A stretch of DNA of 47,604 nt. Source: Gammaproteobacteria bacterium (GTDB lineage Bacteria > Pseudomonadota > Gammaproteobacteria > Chromatiales > Chromatiaceae). Location: positions 1 to 47,604 of the forward strand of contig JASJCU010000029.1 in the NCBI GenBank assembly GCA_030065815.1, written 5' to 3'. The first letter of the stretch is position 1, and every line of letters starts with the position of its first letter. The translations under genes were made by a program, and so were the position numbers. This document shows positions 7,637-16,799 of this stretch, piece after piece. The notes beneath the pieces were generated by a model, which worked only from the letters and a program-made list of their open reading frames with translations, searched no databases and was not told where the DNA came from.

Positions 7637-8944
7637 ATGAAAAAGCTCCTCCTGCCCCTGATCGCCCTGCTAATGGCGACACCGGCTCTCGCCGCGCAGG
7701 TGGCCGGCGTGCGCCTGTGGACGGCGCCGGATCACACCCGGCTGGTGTTCGATACGACGGCGCCGGCCGAACACAAGGTGTTCGCGCTGAAGGGGCCCGA
7801 CCGGCTCGTCATCGATCTGGCGGCGACCGATCTCGCCGACGGCTTCGCGATCGACAAGTCGCTCAGCGACAAACACCTCAAGGGGCTGCGCCATGCCGGT
7901 AAACCTGACGGCAGCCTGCGTGTCGTGCTCGATCTCAAACGGCCGGTCAGGCCCAAGACCTTCGTCCTGAAGCCGAACGCGAGCTATGGGCATAGATTGG
8001 TGGTGGATCTATACCCGGTCGAGGCCACCCGCAAGCCGCGGGTGGCCAAGTCGACCGAAGACATCAAGCGCGCGCGTGACGTCGTCATCGCGATCGATGC
8101 CGGCCACGGCGGCGACGACCCGGGCGCCAGCGGCTCGCGCTTCCGCACCAAGGAAAAGCATGTCACGCTGGACATCGCCAAGCGCCTGAAGCGCCACATC
8201 GACGCCCAGCCGGGCCTGCGCGGCGTGCTGACGCGCACCGGCGACTACTACATCGGCCTGCGAAAGCGCATGGCGCTGGCGCGCAAGCACCGCGCCGACC
8301 TGTTTATCTCGATCCATGCCGACGCGTTCCGCGACAAGCGCGTACGCGGCTCGTCGGTCTACGTGCTGTCGCGGCGCGGTGCGTCGAGCGAGGCGGCGCG
8401 CTGGCTGGCCGAGAAAGAGAACGCCTCCGACCTGGTCGGCGGCGTCACGCTCGAGGACAAGGACCCGATGCTCGCATCGGTGCTGCTGTCGCTGTCGCAG
8501 GCCGCGACCCAGCACTCCAGCCACAGCGCCGCGACCCAGGTCTACAAGGAGCTCGGCCGGGTCGGCAAGACCCACGGCCGGCGCGTGCAGCAGGCCCGTT
8601 TCGTCGTCCTGAAGTCGCCCGACATCCCGTCGCTGCTGGTCGAGACCGGTTTCATCTCGAACCCGACCGAGGAGCGCAATCTGCGCGACCCGGCGCACCA
8701 GGAACGCCTGGCCAAAGCGATCATGCAGGGCGTGAAACGCTTCTTCGTCGAGTCACCGCCACCCGGCACGCTGTTGGCCGAGAAGCGCAAGAAGCCGCTG
8801 CGCCATGTCATCGCCAAGGGCGACACGCTGTCCGAGATCGCCGACCGCTACCAGGTCAGCGTCGCGATGCTGCGTCGGACCAACGCGATCCGCAGCGACA
8901 ACCTGATCCGGGTCGGTCAGGTGCTGGTGATTCCCGAGAGCTGA
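7637..8944 (+). CDS. amiC: N-acetylmuramoyl-L-alanine amidase (AmiB/AmiC type)
   Basis: A 435-aa periplasmic cell-division amidase that cuts septal peptidoglycan. A signal peptide (MKKLLLPLIALLMATPALAA) is followed by an AMIN localisation domain (about 20-130). The zinc-dependent Amidase_3 catalytic domain runs about 150-370, with IDAGHGGDDPGASG, SIHADAF and LVETGFISN carrying the metal and catalytic residues. A C-terminal LysM peptidoglycan-binding domain (about 388-434, HVIAKGDTLSEIADRYQVSV) completes it. E. coli has amiB in this slot; LysM-bearing members here are often named amiC. Confidence 0.93.
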   Translation: MKKLLLPLIALLMATPALAAQVAGVRLWTAPDHTRLVFDTTAPAEHKVFALKGPDRLVIDLAATDLADGFAIDKSLSDKHLKGLRHAGKPDGSLRVVLDLKRPVRPKTFVLKPNASYGHRLVVDLYPVEATRKPRVAKSTEDIKRARDVVIAIDAGHGGDDPGASGSRFRTKEKHVTLDIAKRLKRHIDAQPGLRGVLTRTGDYYIGLRKRMALARKHRADLFISIHADAFRDKRVRGSSVYVLSRRGASSEAARWLAEKENASDLVGGVTLEDKDPMLASVLLSLSQAATQHSSHSAATQVYKELGRVGKTHGRRVQQARFVVLKSPDIPSLLVETGFISNPTEERNLRDPAHQERLAKAIMQGVKRFFVESPPPGTLLAEKRKKPLRHVIAKGDTLSEIADRYQVSVAMLRRTNAIRSDNLIRVGQVLVIPES

Positions 8945-9056
8945 CTTCCATCACCCCGGGTGACCGGCCGGGAATAACAACCGCAAGCGCGCGTCTCTAG
9001 GGCAAGTGCGTACGGGATGACGATAAATTCCGACGCCCAACCCAGGGGAGAGCTAT

Positions 9057-9482
9057 ATGCGGTCTGTCATTTTTTCCATTGCACTGCTGTTTGCCGCGTC
9101 GGCGAGTGCCGACGATGTGCACCGTGTCGTGTTGCACCTCGATGAGGCCGACCCGGCGCGCCAGAACCTGGTGTTGAACAACGCCTCGAACATCAACAAG
9201 TACTACCAGGACAAGGGTGAAGAGGTCGAGATCGAGATCGTTACCTACGGTCCCGGTCTGACGATGCTGATTCCCGGCAAGTCGCCTGTTGCCGACCGGG
9301 TGAAAAGCATCTCGCAGAACTTCGACAACGTGGCGTTCCGCGCCTGCGCGAACACCCACCGCAAGATGTCGAAGAAGGCCGGTAAAGCTATCTCCCTGAT
9401 GCCGCAGGCAGCGATGGTGCCCTCGGGCGTTGTCCACCTGATCCAGCGCCAGGAAGAGGGTTGGTCGTACGTCCGACCCTGA
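9057..9482 (+). CDS. Secreted DsrE/DsrF-like protein
   Basis: A 141-aa protein with a signal peptide (residues 1-18, ASASA-DD) and a GGGGAGAG ribosome site. The mature part resembles small DsrE-like proteins: RVVLHLDEADPARQNLVLNN, then VEIEIVTYGPGLTML, and a single conserved-looking cysteine at 97 (FRACANT). Such periplasmic DsrE-like proteins are common in sulfur-oxidising proteobacteria, but their role is not established. It sits between the amidase and mutL, a place where most relatives have no gene, and probably has its own promoter (an AT-rich GATAAATT lies about 35 bp upstream). Confidence 0.7.
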   Translation: MRSVIFSIALLFAASASADDVHRVVLHLDEADPARQNLVLNNASNINKYYQDKGEEVEIEIVTYGPGLTMLIPGKSPVADRVKSISQNFDNVAFRACANTHRKMSKKAGKAISLMPQAAMVPSGVVHLIQRQEEGWSYVRP

Positions 9483-9590
9483 CCTGTTGGTTCCGTTCTC
9501 CAAACGGAATGTTTGTGCCTGCGCTTGCGCAGGTTCTTTTGCCGCGGGGTAGGCTGGCGGCCATTCCGACAGCGGTGGCAGAATGCGCGC

Positions 9591-11390
9591 ATGACGCACC
9601 GCATCCAGGCCCTGCCGACGCAGCTCGTCAACCAGATTGCCGCCGGCGAGGTCGTCGAGCGTCCGGCGTCAGTGGTCAAGGAGTTGGTCGAGAACAGCCT
9701 CGACGCCGGCGCGACGCGGATCCAGGTCGACGCCGAACGCGGCGGTTCGAAGCTGATCCGGGTCACCGACAACGGCAGCGGCATCGACAAAGACGACCTG
9801 GCACTCGCGCTGTCGCGCCATGCGACCAGCAAGCTGCAGGCGCTCGACGACCTCGAACGCATCGCCAGCATGGGTTTCCGCGGCGAGGCGCTGCCGGCGA
9901 TCGCGTCGGTGTCGCGGCTGTCGCTGGCGTCGCGCCGCGATGGCGCGACGGCCGCCTGGCAGATCGACGGTGCCGGCGCCGAGCCGGCGCCGGCGGCGCT
10001 GCCCGCCGGCACCCGGGTCAGCGTCCACGACCTGTTCTACAACACGCCGGCGCGGCGCAAGTTCCTGCGCACCGACAAGACCGAGTTCGGGCACGTCGAG
10101 CAGGTCGTCAAACGCCTGGCCCTGGTGCGCCATGACGTCGCGTTCGCCCTCAACCACAACGGCCGCGAGGTGTTCGCCGCCGCCGGGGCCGCCGACCGCG
10201 CGGCGCACGAGCGGCGGCTCGGCGACCTGCTCGGCCCGGCGTTCCTCGACGATGCGCTGTTCTTCGATCACGCCGCGGCCGGCCTGCGCCTGAGCGGCTG
10301 GGTCGCGCGACCGGCGTTCTCACGCAGCCAGGCCGATATGCAGCACTTCTATGTCAATCGCCGCATGGTGCGCGACAAGCTCGTGACCCACGCGGTGCGC
10401 CAGGCCTACCAAGACGTGCTCTACCATGGGCGGCATCCGGCCTACGTGCTGTTTCTCGAACTCGACCCGGTGTTGGTCGACGTCAATGTCCACCCGACCA
10501 AACACGAGGTGCGATTTCGCGAGGGCCGCCTGGTGCACGACTTCCTGTTCCGCACCCTGCACGATGTGCTCGCCGAGCCCGTGACCGCGGTGGCCGGCGA
10601 GGACCCCGGTGCCGGGCGTGCGCCGGCGGCCGCCGATCCGGCGCCGTTGCAGCACGGCATGCCGCTGCGGGTCGCCGAGCGGCGCGCGGCGTACCGCGCC
10701 GCGGAGGCCTGGCAGGCGCCGAGTTCGCTGCCCGGGACGTCGACCGTGGGCGCTGACAGCGCCGCGACCGCCGCGCTCGCGACCGCACACGACAGTGATG
10801 CCGATGCCCAGCCGCTGGGATTCGCGATCGCGCAGCTGCACGGTGTCTACGTGCTCGCGCAAAACGCCGCCGGCCTGGTCGTCGTCGACATGCATGCGGC
10901 CCACGAGCGCATCACCTACGAGGCCTTCAAGCGCGCCCGCGACGGCGACGGCATCAAGAGCCAGCCGCTGCTGGTGCCGGTCAGCGTCGCGGTCAGCCGG
11001 CGCGAGGCCGACCTCGTCGAACAGCATCACGCGGTGTTCGGCGAACTCGGCATGCAGGTCGATCGACTCGGTGAGCAGAGCCTGGTCGTGCGCGCACTGC
11101 CGGCGCTGCTGCGCGATGCCGATGCCGAGGGGCTGCTGCGTGACGTGCTCGCCGATCTCGTCGTCCACGGCGACAGCCGGCGCATCCTCGAGCGTAGCAA
11201 CGCGGTGCTCGGCACGATGGCATGCCATGCGTCGGTGCGCGCCAACCGGCGGCTCGGGATCGAAGAGATGAACGCCCTGCTGCGCGACATCGAGCGCACC
11301 GAGCGCAGCGGCCAGTGCAATCACGGTCGACCGACGTGGACGCAGTTGGACATGGCGGCGCTGGACCGCTTGTTTCTGCGCGGACGCTAG
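9591..11390 (+). CDS. mutL: DNA mismatch repair protein MutL
   Basis: A 599-aa protein; I use the ATG at 9591, right before the conserved [20 protein letters not shown]. The GHKL ATPase motifs are present: [17 protein letters not shown] and [10 protein letters not shown]. The C-terminal part keeps the metal-dependent endonuclease signature [12 protein letters not shown] (pattern DxHA-x2-E-x4-E), together with [11 protein letters not shown] and CNHGRPTW. This MutL is therefore predicted to nick DNA itself, unlike the E. coli enzyme that relies on MutH. Middle residues about 340-410 form the variable linker. Confidence 0.95.
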   Translation: MTHRIQALPTQLVNQIAAGEVVERPASVVKELVENSLDAGATRIQVDAERGGSKLIRVTDNGSGIDKDDLALALSRHATSKLQALDDLERIASMGFRGEALPAIASVSRLSLASRRDGATAAWQIDGAGAEPAPAALPAGTRVSVHDLFYNTPARRKFLRTDKTEFGHVEQVVKRLALVRHDVAFALNHNGREVFAAAGAADRAAHERRLGDLLGPAFLDDALFFDHAAAGLRLSGWVARPAFSRSQADMQHFYVNRRMVRDKLVTHAVRQAYQDVLYHGRHPAYVLFLELDPVLVDVNVHPTKHEVRFREGRLVHDFLFRTLHDVLAEPVTAVAGEDPGAGRAPAAADPAPLQHGMPLRVAERRAAYRAAEAWQAPSSLPGTSTVGADSAATAALATAHDSDADAQPLGFAIAQLHGVYVLAQNAAGLVVVDMHAAHERITYEAFKRARDGDGIKSQPLLVPVSVAVSRREADLVEQHHAVFGELGMQVDRLGEQSLVVRALPALLRDADAEGLLRDVLADLVVHGDSRRILERSNAVLGTMACHASVRANRRLGIEEMNALLRDIERTERSGQCNHGRPTWTQLDMAALDRLFLRGR

Positions 11391-11439
11391 TGGCGGCGCA
11401 GGCGTTGGTGCGGAATCGTCGGGTTTTTGCGTGCGGCCG

Positions 11440-11470
11440 GCAGGGCCGAGGGCCGAGGGCCGAGGGCCGA
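11440..11470. repeat. Heptamer array GGGCCGA x4 (left arm)
   Basis: Four perfect tandem GGGCCGA units occupy 11443-11470. Together with the preceding three bases they are perfectly complementary over 31 bp to 11666-11696. They lie in the 343-bp mutL-miaA gap, which has no other gene. Confidence 0.8.
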
Positions 11471-11665
11471 GGGGTTGGGCGCGGTGGCCATCCGATGGCG
11501 GGCGCGATCGCCGGCAGCCTGCGCAAACGTCATGCCCGCCGATGTGGCGGTGCCTGGCAGACCAGAGTGTGCACGGAGGGTCTGCGAGGGTATCCGGCAC
11601 CGGCGCCGCTCAACTCCTGTTTTCCGGCCGACGATCGACATCGGTCAAGCATTGCTCGACATTCC

Positions 11666-11696
11666 TCGGCCCTCGGCCCTCGGCCCTCGGCCCTGC
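11666..11696. repeat. Heptamer array TCGGCCC x4 (right arm)
   Basis: Four perfect TCGGCCC units (11666-11693) form the exact inverse of the array at 11440-11470. The 195 bp between the arms have no convincing coding potential. The right arm ends 38 bp before the miaA start, so an RNA hairpin formed by the arms would lie in the miaA leader. Confidence 0.8.
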
Positions 11697-11733
11697 GGCC
11701 CCGAATCGGTGCCCGGCGCAGGAAGCCGCTGCG

Positions 11734-12693
11734 GTGACAGAAACCGCCACCAAGCCACCAGCGATCTTTCTGATGGGGCCGACGGCATCCGGTAAGACCG
11801 ATCTCGCGATCGCGCTGCGCGAGCACCTGCCGGTCGAGCTGATCAGCGTCGATTCGGCGATGGTCTACCGCGGCATGGACATCGGTACCGCAAAGCCGAG
11901 CGCCGACGAGCTGGCGCGCGCGCCGCACCGCCTTATCGATATCTGCGACCCGGCCGACAGCTACTCGGCGGCGCGCTTTCGCGACGACGCGCTGCGCGAG
12001 ATGCGCGCGATCATCGAGGCCGGTCGGATCCCGCTGCTGGTCGGCGGTACGATGCTGTACTTCCGCGCATTGCAGCACGGCCTGGCGGCGCTGCCGGCGG
12101 CCGATCCGGCGATCCGCGCGCGTCTCGACGCGGAACTGGCTTCCCACGGACTGGCCGCGCTGCACCGCCGCCTGCGCGACGTCGACCCGCGTGCGGCCGA
12201 GCGCATCCATGCCAACGACCCGCAGCGCACGCTGCGCGCGCTCGAGGTCTGGGAGGCCAGTGGGCGACCGCTCAGCGAACTGCAGGCGGCCGGCAGCGAA
12301 CCGATGCCCTACCGTGCGGTCAAGCTGGTGCGTGCGCCGGCATCGCGGGCCGCGCTGCACGAACGCATCGACCGCCGCTTCGTCGCGATGCTCGAGCACG
12401 GCCTCGTCGACGAGGTCGCAGACTTGGTCGCGCGCGGCGACCTGACGCCGGAACTGCCGTCGATGCGGTCCGTTGGCTACCGCCAGGTCTGGGAGTGGCT
12501 GCGCGGCGAGTGCAGTCGTGACGACATGGTCGCGCGCGCCCAGGCGGCCACCCGTCAGCTAGCCAAGCGGCAGTACACCTGGCTGCGCAGCGAGCCTGCG
12601 GCGCATTGGCTCGACCCTGACGCGGATCCATTACCGCAGGCGCTGCAGATGGTCGCCGGCGGGCACACCCGACAGCGACCCGTACGAACCTGA
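11734..12693 (+). CDS. miaA: tRNA dimethylallyltransferase MiaA
   Basis: A 319-aa enzyme that adds the isopentenyl group to A37 of UNN-reading tRNAs. I choose the GTG at 11734 because an AGGAAG ribosome site precedes it and the P-loop ([16 protein letters not shown]) follows at the normal distance. Other family marks: [41 protein letters not shown] and [11 protein letters not shown]. The upstream in-frame codons translate the heptamer-repeat DNA and are unlikely to be coding. Confidence 0.93.
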   Translation: MTETATKPPAIFLMGPTASGKTDLAIALREHLPVELISVDSAMVYRGMDIGTAKPSADELARAPHRLIDICDPADSYSAARFRDDALREMRAIIEAGRIPLLVGGTMLYFRALQHGLAALPAADPAIRARLDAELASHGLAALHRRLRDVDPRAAERIHANDPQRTLRALEVWEASGRPLSELQAAGSEPMPYRAVKLVRAPASRAALHERIDRRFVAMLEHGLVDEVADLVARGDLTPELPSMRSVGYRQVWEWLRGECSRDDMVARAQAATRQLAKRQYTWLRSEPAAHWLDPDADPLPQALQMVAGGHTRQRPVRT

Positions 12694-12767
12694 AGTGGGA
12701 TCTCGTGAATTCGATCCAAACTCCTGCAAAAACTATACAAATCAAATAGCTTAGCGGCCCGCTGTGC

Positions 12768-12902
12768 TATAGTTGAGCGGCGTCCCGATGGGGGACGACA
12801 GGTTTGGAGCGGTGTCGGGGGCCAGTTTGGTCCTGCTGGCCGATCCGTTGGCGCTGCCGTATGGTTCGCGCAGACAACAACGACCCGGAACAAAACAAAA
12901 CA
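12768..12902 (+). promoter_or_regulatory. hfq promoter and structured 5' leader with A-rich tract
   Basis: A TATAGT -10 box (12768-12773) predicts transcription start near 12780; no good -35 is visible. The leader then shows two hairpins: CGTCCC / GGGACG (12781-12797) and GGCCAG / CTGGCC (12820-12841). Just before the ribosome site comes an A-rich stretch, 12873-12902 (ACAACAA... CAAAACAAAACA), made largely of A-R-N-type triplets. Such triplets bind the distal face of Hfq, so this looks like an Hfq autoregulation site. Confidence 0.45.
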
Positions 12903-12915
12903 GGGAGCCCTGCAA

Positions 12916-13176
12916 ATGTCTAAGGGACAAAGCCTCCAAGATCCTTTCCTCAACGCACTACGCAAAGAACGGGTACCGGTTTCGATCTTCCTGGTGAACG
13001 GAATCAAGCTCCAGGGCACCATCGAGTCGTTCGATCAGTTCGTGGTGCTGCTCAAGAACAGTGTCAGCCAGATGGTCTACAAACATGCGATCTCGACCGT
13101 CGTGCCGGCCCGCAACGTGCGCATCCAGCACGCGCACGGTGAGAGTGATGGTGACGCGGATCCCGGCAACGCCTGA
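12916..13176 (+). CDS. hfq: RNA chaperone Hfq
   Basis: An 86-aa Sm-like RNA chaperone that pairs small RNAs with mRNAs. The Sm1 motif region ([20 protein letters not shown]) and the Sm2 motif YKHAIST are intact, and residues Q8, F42, Y55, K56 and H57 of the RNA-binding proximal face all have visible equivalents. An AGGGAG ribosome site precedes the ATG. The short acidic tail is typical of non-enterobacterial Hfq proteins. Confidence 0.97.
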   Translation: MSKGQSLQDPFLNALRKERVPVSIFLVNGIKLQGTIESFDQFVVLLKNSVSQMVYKHAISTVVPARNVRIQHAHGESDGDADPGNA

Positions 13177-13206
13177 CCCGACACCGATCTTCCTGCCAGA
13201 CCCGTT

Positions 13207-13240
13207 GCGACCCCGCGGCCTGCCCGTGGGGTCGCGCGTT
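13207..13240 (+). terminator. Strong hairpin between hfq and hflX
   Basis: GCGACCCCGCGG (13207-13218) pairs with CCGTGGGGTCGC (13224-13235), a 12-bp stem with one G-U pair and a 5-nt loop, followed by GCGTTT. It begins 31 bp after the hfq stop and ends 15 bp before the hflX start. It could be a partial terminator that lowers hflX expression relative to hfq, or an mRNA 3'-end stabiliser. The T-run is short. Confidence 0.55.
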
Positions 13241-13250
13241 TGCGACTGCG

Positions 13251-14570
13251 ATGCCCGGCATGTTTGAACGCCCGCAATCCGGCGAGAAGGCGATCCTCGT
13301 ACATGTCGCGCTACACGGCGCCGCGGATGCCGACGAGCTGCAAGAGTTCGCCGAACTGGCGCGCTCGGCGGGTGCCGAAGCGCTCGACGTCATCACGCTG
13401 CAGCGCAGGCAGCCCGATCCGCGGCTGTACATCGGCAGCGGCAAGGCCAACGAGATCCACGACCGAATCGCGGCGCTCGGCGCCGAGCTGGTGATCTTCG
13501 ACAACGCACTGTCGCCGAGCCAGGAACGCAACCTGGAAAAGATCTTTCAGTGCCGCGTGCTCGATCGCAGCGGGCTGATCCTCGACATATTCGCGCAGCG
13601 GGCGCGGTCGCACGAGGGCAAGCTGCAGGTCGAGCTGGCACAGCTGCAACACCTGTCGACGCGCCTGGTGCGCGGCTGGACCCACCTCGAACGACAGAAG
13701 GGCGGCATCGGACTGCGCGGCCCCGGCGAGACCCAGCTCGAGACCGACCGCCGCCTGCTCAATCAGCGCATCGACCAGATCGGTCGCCGCCTGGCGCGCG
13801 TCGACAGCCGGCGCGAACAGGGTCGGCGCTCGCGTCGGCGCAACGAGGTGCCGACGGTGTCGCTGGTCGGCTATACGAACGCCGGTAAGTCGACGCTGTT
13901 CAACCGTCTGACCGCGGCCGGCGTCTACGTCCGCGATCAGCTGTTCGCGACGCTCGACCCGACGCTGCGTCGTGTCGAGCTCGACGACGACTCGACGCTG
14001 GTTCTCGCCGATACGGTCGGTTTCGTGTCGCGCCTGCCGCACGAACTGGTGGCGGCGTTCAAGTCGACATTGCAGGAGACCGTAGAGGCCGACCTGCTGC
14101 TGCATGTCATCGATGCACACAGCCATCAGCGTGCCGAGCAGGTCGCCGAGGTCGAAGACGTGCTGGCACAGATCGGCGCGCACGAACTGCCACGCATCGA
14201 GGTGTACAACAAGATCGATCTGCTGCCGGACACGGTGCCGCGCGTCGAGTACGACAGTAATGGCATGCCGCGGCGTGTCTGGCTGTCGGCCGCCGACGGC
14301 GTCGGCATCGACCGGCTGCGGCAGGCGCTGACGCAGTGGTTCCGCGGTGATGTCGTCAGCGGCCGCCTGTCACTGCGGCCTGACGATGGCCGGCTGCGCG
14401 CGATGTTGTTCGAACAGGGCGCTATCGTCAGCGAAAACCACGGGAACGACGGGGGTTGGGAACTGGACGTCGTGCTCCGGCGTCGAGAGTATGAGCGTTT
14501 GAAGAAGCACGAACCGCGGTTTGCCGAACAGTGGCAGGAGAGCCCGGAGGTCAGACGCCGGGCCGGGTGA
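13251..14570 (+). CDS. hflX: Ribosome-associated GTPase HflX
   Basis: A 439-aa GTPase that splits stalled or hibernating 70S ribosomes. The N-terminal HflX domain has LSPSQERNLEK, LDIFAQRARSHEGKLQVELA and GWTHLERQKGGIGLRGPGET. The G domain has GYTNAGKSTLFN (G1), ADTVGFVSRLPH (G3), and YNKIDLL (G4). The C-terminal extension is typical of proteobacterial HflX. The start could equally be the ATG at 13260 (MFERPQSGEK), which matches the E. coli start MFDRYDAGE; neither has a clear ribosome site. Confidence 0.94.
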   Translation: MPGMFERPQSGEKAILVHVALHGAADADELQEFAELARSAGAEALDVITLQRRQPDPRLYIGSGKANEIHDRIAALGAELVIFDNALSPSQERNLEKIFQCRVLDRSGLILDIFAQRARSHEGKLQVELAQLQHLSTRLVRGWTHLERQKGGIGLRGPGETQLETDRRLLNQRIDQIGRRLARVDSRREQGRRSRRRNEVPTVSLVGYTNAGKSTLFNRLTAAGVYVRDQLFATLDPTLRRVELDDDSTLVLADTVGFVSRLPHELVAAFKSTLQETVEADLLLHVIDAHSHQRAEQVAEVEDVLAQIGAHELPRIEVYNKIDLLPDTVPRVEYDSNGMPRRVWLSAADGVGIDRLRQALTQWFRGDVVSGRLSLRPDDGRLRAMLFEQGAIVSENHGNDGGWELDVVLRRREYERLKKHEPRFAEQWQESPEVRRRAG

Positions 14571-14590
14571 TATCCATCCCCGGGGCCAGT

Positions 14591-14599
14591 TGCTAGAAT
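14591..14599 (+). promoter_or_regulatory. Extended -10 promoter candidate for hflKC
   Basis: TGCTAGAAT (14591-14599) fits the extended -10 form TGnTATAAT with one mismatch in the hexamer. It lies 55 bp before hflK. Transcripts from it would begin just before a hairpin with a TTCG tetraloop (GCGGTGCC-TTCG-GGACCGC, about 14608-14626). Confidence 0.45.
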
Positions 14600-14653
14600 C
14601 GCGCAGGCGGTGCCTTCGGGACCGCATCAATCAGCAATGCACGGGAGTAATGC

Positions 14654-15832
14654 ATGGCCTGGAACGAGCCGGGTGGTGGAAACCGCGATCCTTGGAATAA
14701 CAAGGGCGGAGACCAGGGCCCCCCAGATCTAGACGAAGTCGTCCGCAAGCTGCAGGACAAGATGGGCGGGCTGTTCGGCGGCAAGCGCGGTGGCGGTGGC
14801 AGCGGCGAAGGCCGAGGCCCGGGCATGCCTGGCGGTGCCGCCGGTAAGAAAGGGATCGGCATCATCGTCGCGGTCGTCTTGGTCGCGGTGCTCGGCTTCG
14901 AGGCCTTCTACATCATCCAACCCGCTGAGCGCGGCGTGGTCAAACGCTTCGGCGCCTACCACACGGTGACATCGCCGGGGCCGCACCTGAAGCTGCCGTT
15001 CATCGACACCGTCGACGTCGTCAACGTCGACCAGGTCAACAAGTTCCAGCACCGCGCGCAGATGCTGACCCGGGATGAAAATCTCGCCGACGTCACGCTC
15101 GAGGTGCAGTTCCGCATCCAGGACGCCGCCGATTTCCTGTTCCAGGACGCCGACCCCGGCAACACCATCCATGGCGCGATGGAGTCGAGCCTGCGCGAGG
15201 TCATCGGCAAGAGCCGCCTCGACGACATCATCACAGAGAACAGGAGCGCGATCGCCGCGTCGGTGCAGCAGGGCACACAGCAGCTGCTCGACCTCTACCG
15301 CACCGGGCTGATCGTCACCAACATCAACATCCAGCGCGCCGACGTGCCGGAGGCGGTCTCCGAGGCCTTCGCCGACGCCATCCGCGCCCGCGAGGACAAG
15401 GAACGCCTGCGCAACCAGGCACAGACCTACGCCAACGACGTCGTGCCGCGTGCCCGCGGTGAGGGCGCCCGCCTGGTCGAGGACGCGAAGGGTTACCGGG
15501 CTCGCGTGATCGCCGAGGCCGAGGGTGAGTCGCAGCGTTTCCTGGCCCTGCTCGCCGAGTACGAGAAGGCGCCGAAGGTGACCCGCGAGCGCCTGTACCT
15601 GGAGACCATGCAGGACGTGTTGCGCAATACCGGCAAGGTCCTGCTCGACGTCAAGGAGGGCAGCAACCTGACCTACCTGCCGCTCGATCGCATGGTCCAG
15701 CCGAGCACCCGGCCGCCGGAGTTCCAGGCACCGGAGTCGCCGCGCATCGCGCTGCCGCCGACCGATTCGCAGCGCGGTTCCAGCTCGTTCGGTGACAGCC
15801 GTCGGTTTGATCGGTCGCGGAGGGAGCGTTGA
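14654..15832 (+). CDS. hflK: FtsH protease modulator HflK
   Basis: A 392-aa membrane protein of the SPFH/band-7 family. It forms, with HflC, the large periplasmic cage around the FtsH protease. A Gly-rich cytoplasmic N-terminus (WNEPGGGNRDPW) is followed by one membrane helix (about 75-95) and the SPFH domain (about 97-300: YIIQPAERGVVKRFGAY, TLEVQFRIQDAADFLF). A coiled coil (REDKERLRNQAQTYANDVVP) and the conserved LPLDRM end follow. A GGGAG ribosome site precedes the ATG. Its stop overlaps the hflC start by one base. Confidence 0.94.
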   Translation: MAWNEPGGGNRDPWNNKGGDQGPPDLDEVVRKLQDKMGGLFGGKRGGGGSGEGRGPGMPGGAAGKKGIGIIVAVVLVAVLGFEAFYIIQPAERGVVKRFGAYHTVTSPGPHLKLPFIDTVDVVNVDQVNKFQHRAQMLTRDENLADVTLEVQFRIQDAADFLFQDADPGNTIHGAMESSLREVIGKSRLDDIITENRSAIAASVQQGTQQLLDLYRTGLIVTNINIQRADVPEAVSEAFADAIRAREDKERLRNQAQTYANDVVPRARGEGARLVEDAKGYRARVIAEAEGESQRFLALLAEYEKAPKVTRERLYLETMQDVLRNTGKVLLDVKEGSNLTYLPLDRMVQPSTRPPEFQAPESPRIALPPTDSQRGSSSFGDSRRFDRSRRER

Positions 15833-16704
15833 TGAATTCCGCCAAAGGCATGCTGGCCATTGTCATTCTCGCCGTTGCCGGCCTGATCGGCAGCTCGTCA
15901 CTGTTCATCGTCCAGGAACAGCAGCTGGCGCTGCTGCTGCGACTCGGTGAGATCGTCGATGCCGACTTCAAACCCGGTCTGCACTTCAAGATACCGGTAA
16001 TCCAGGACGTGCAGAAATTCGACAAGCGTATCCAGACCCTGGATGCGCCGCCGGAGCAGTTCCTGACCGTCGAGAAGAAATTCGTCGTCGTGAACTCCTA
16101 CGCCAAGTGGCGGATCTCCGACGTCGCCCAGTACTTCCGCTCGACACGCGGCAACATGGACACGACGTCTCGCCTGTTGTCAGCGCGAATCAATGCCGCG
16201 CTGCGTGACGAGTTCGGCAAACGCACGGTGCAGGAGGTCGTCTCCGGCGAGCGTGCCGAGATCATGGCGACGCTGGCCAAGGAGGCCAACGAAAACGCCG
16301 CCGATCTGGGCGTCGAGGTGGTCGATGTCCGCATCAAGCAGATCGATTTCAACGAGAACATCAGCGAGAACATCTACGAGCGTATGCGCACAGAGCGTCA
16401 GCGGGTCGCCGCGGAGCTGCGCGCGCAGGGCGCTGAGGAGGCAGAGAAGATCCAGGCGGACGCCGATCGACAGCGTATCGAGATCGTCTCGAAGGCCTAT
16501 CGCGACGCCGAGCTGTTGCGCGGTGAAGGTGACGCCAAGGCCGCCGAGATCTATGCCCAGGCGTTCGAGCAAAACGCCGATTTCTACGCCTTCTGGCGCA
16601 GCCTGACGGCGTACCGCGACGTTTTCGAAGGCGGCGGCAGCATGATGGTGCTCGACCCGGATTCGGAGTTCTTCCGCTTCTTCGGCAGCGAGCGCCAACG
16701 CTGA
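15832..16704 (+). CDS. hflC: FtsH protease modulator HflC
   Basis: A 290-aa partner of HflK. The ATG at 15832 shares its A with the hflK stop (TGATG), with GGAGGGAG as ribosome site, so the pair is translationally coupled. An N-terminal membrane anchor (about 6-27) is followed by an SPFH domain (VQEQQLALLLRLGEI, TVEKKFVVVNSYAKWRI, RSTRGNMDTTSRLLSARINA) and a long charged coiled coil (RTERQRVAAELRAQGAEEAE). It ends in the HflC-type tail DPDSEFFRFF. Confidence 0.94.
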   Translation: MNSAKGMLAIVILAVAGLIGSSSLFIVQEQQLALLLRLGEIVDADFKPGLHFKIPVIQDVQKFDKRIQTLDAPPEQFLTVEKKFVVVNSYAKWRISDVAQYFRSTRGNMDTTSRLLSARINAALRDEFGKRTVQEVVSGERAEIMATLAKEANENAADLGVEVVDVRIKQIDFNENISENIYERMRTERQRVAAELRAQGAEEAEKIQADADRQRIEIVSKAYRDAELLRGEGDAKAAEIYAQAFEQNADFYAFWRSLTAYRDVFEGGGSMMVLDPDSEFFRFFGSERQR

Positions 16705-16714
16705 CCTGACCCCC

Positions 16715-16740
16715 CGGCGCCGGCATGCCTGCCGGCGCCG
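16715..16740 (+). terminator. Perfect 11-bp hairpin after hflC
   Basis: CGGCGCCGGCA (16715-16725) and TGCCGGCGCCG (16730-16740) form a perfect stem with a TGCC loop 10 bp past the hflC stop. No T-run follows, so it may stabilise the hflKC mRNA end or act as a pause rather than an efficient terminator. Confidence 0.5.
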
Positions 16741-16799
16741 ACCTGTCCCGTTCGTGGACAACCCTGCGACGATCTGGGAAAATTGCACGCTTCGGGCGA

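Noticed and set aside
11431-11733. N-terminal extension of miaA through the heptamer repeats
   Set aside because: The added residues are low-complexity translation of the repeats; the GTG at 11734 has a ribosome site and gives the normal MiaA length.
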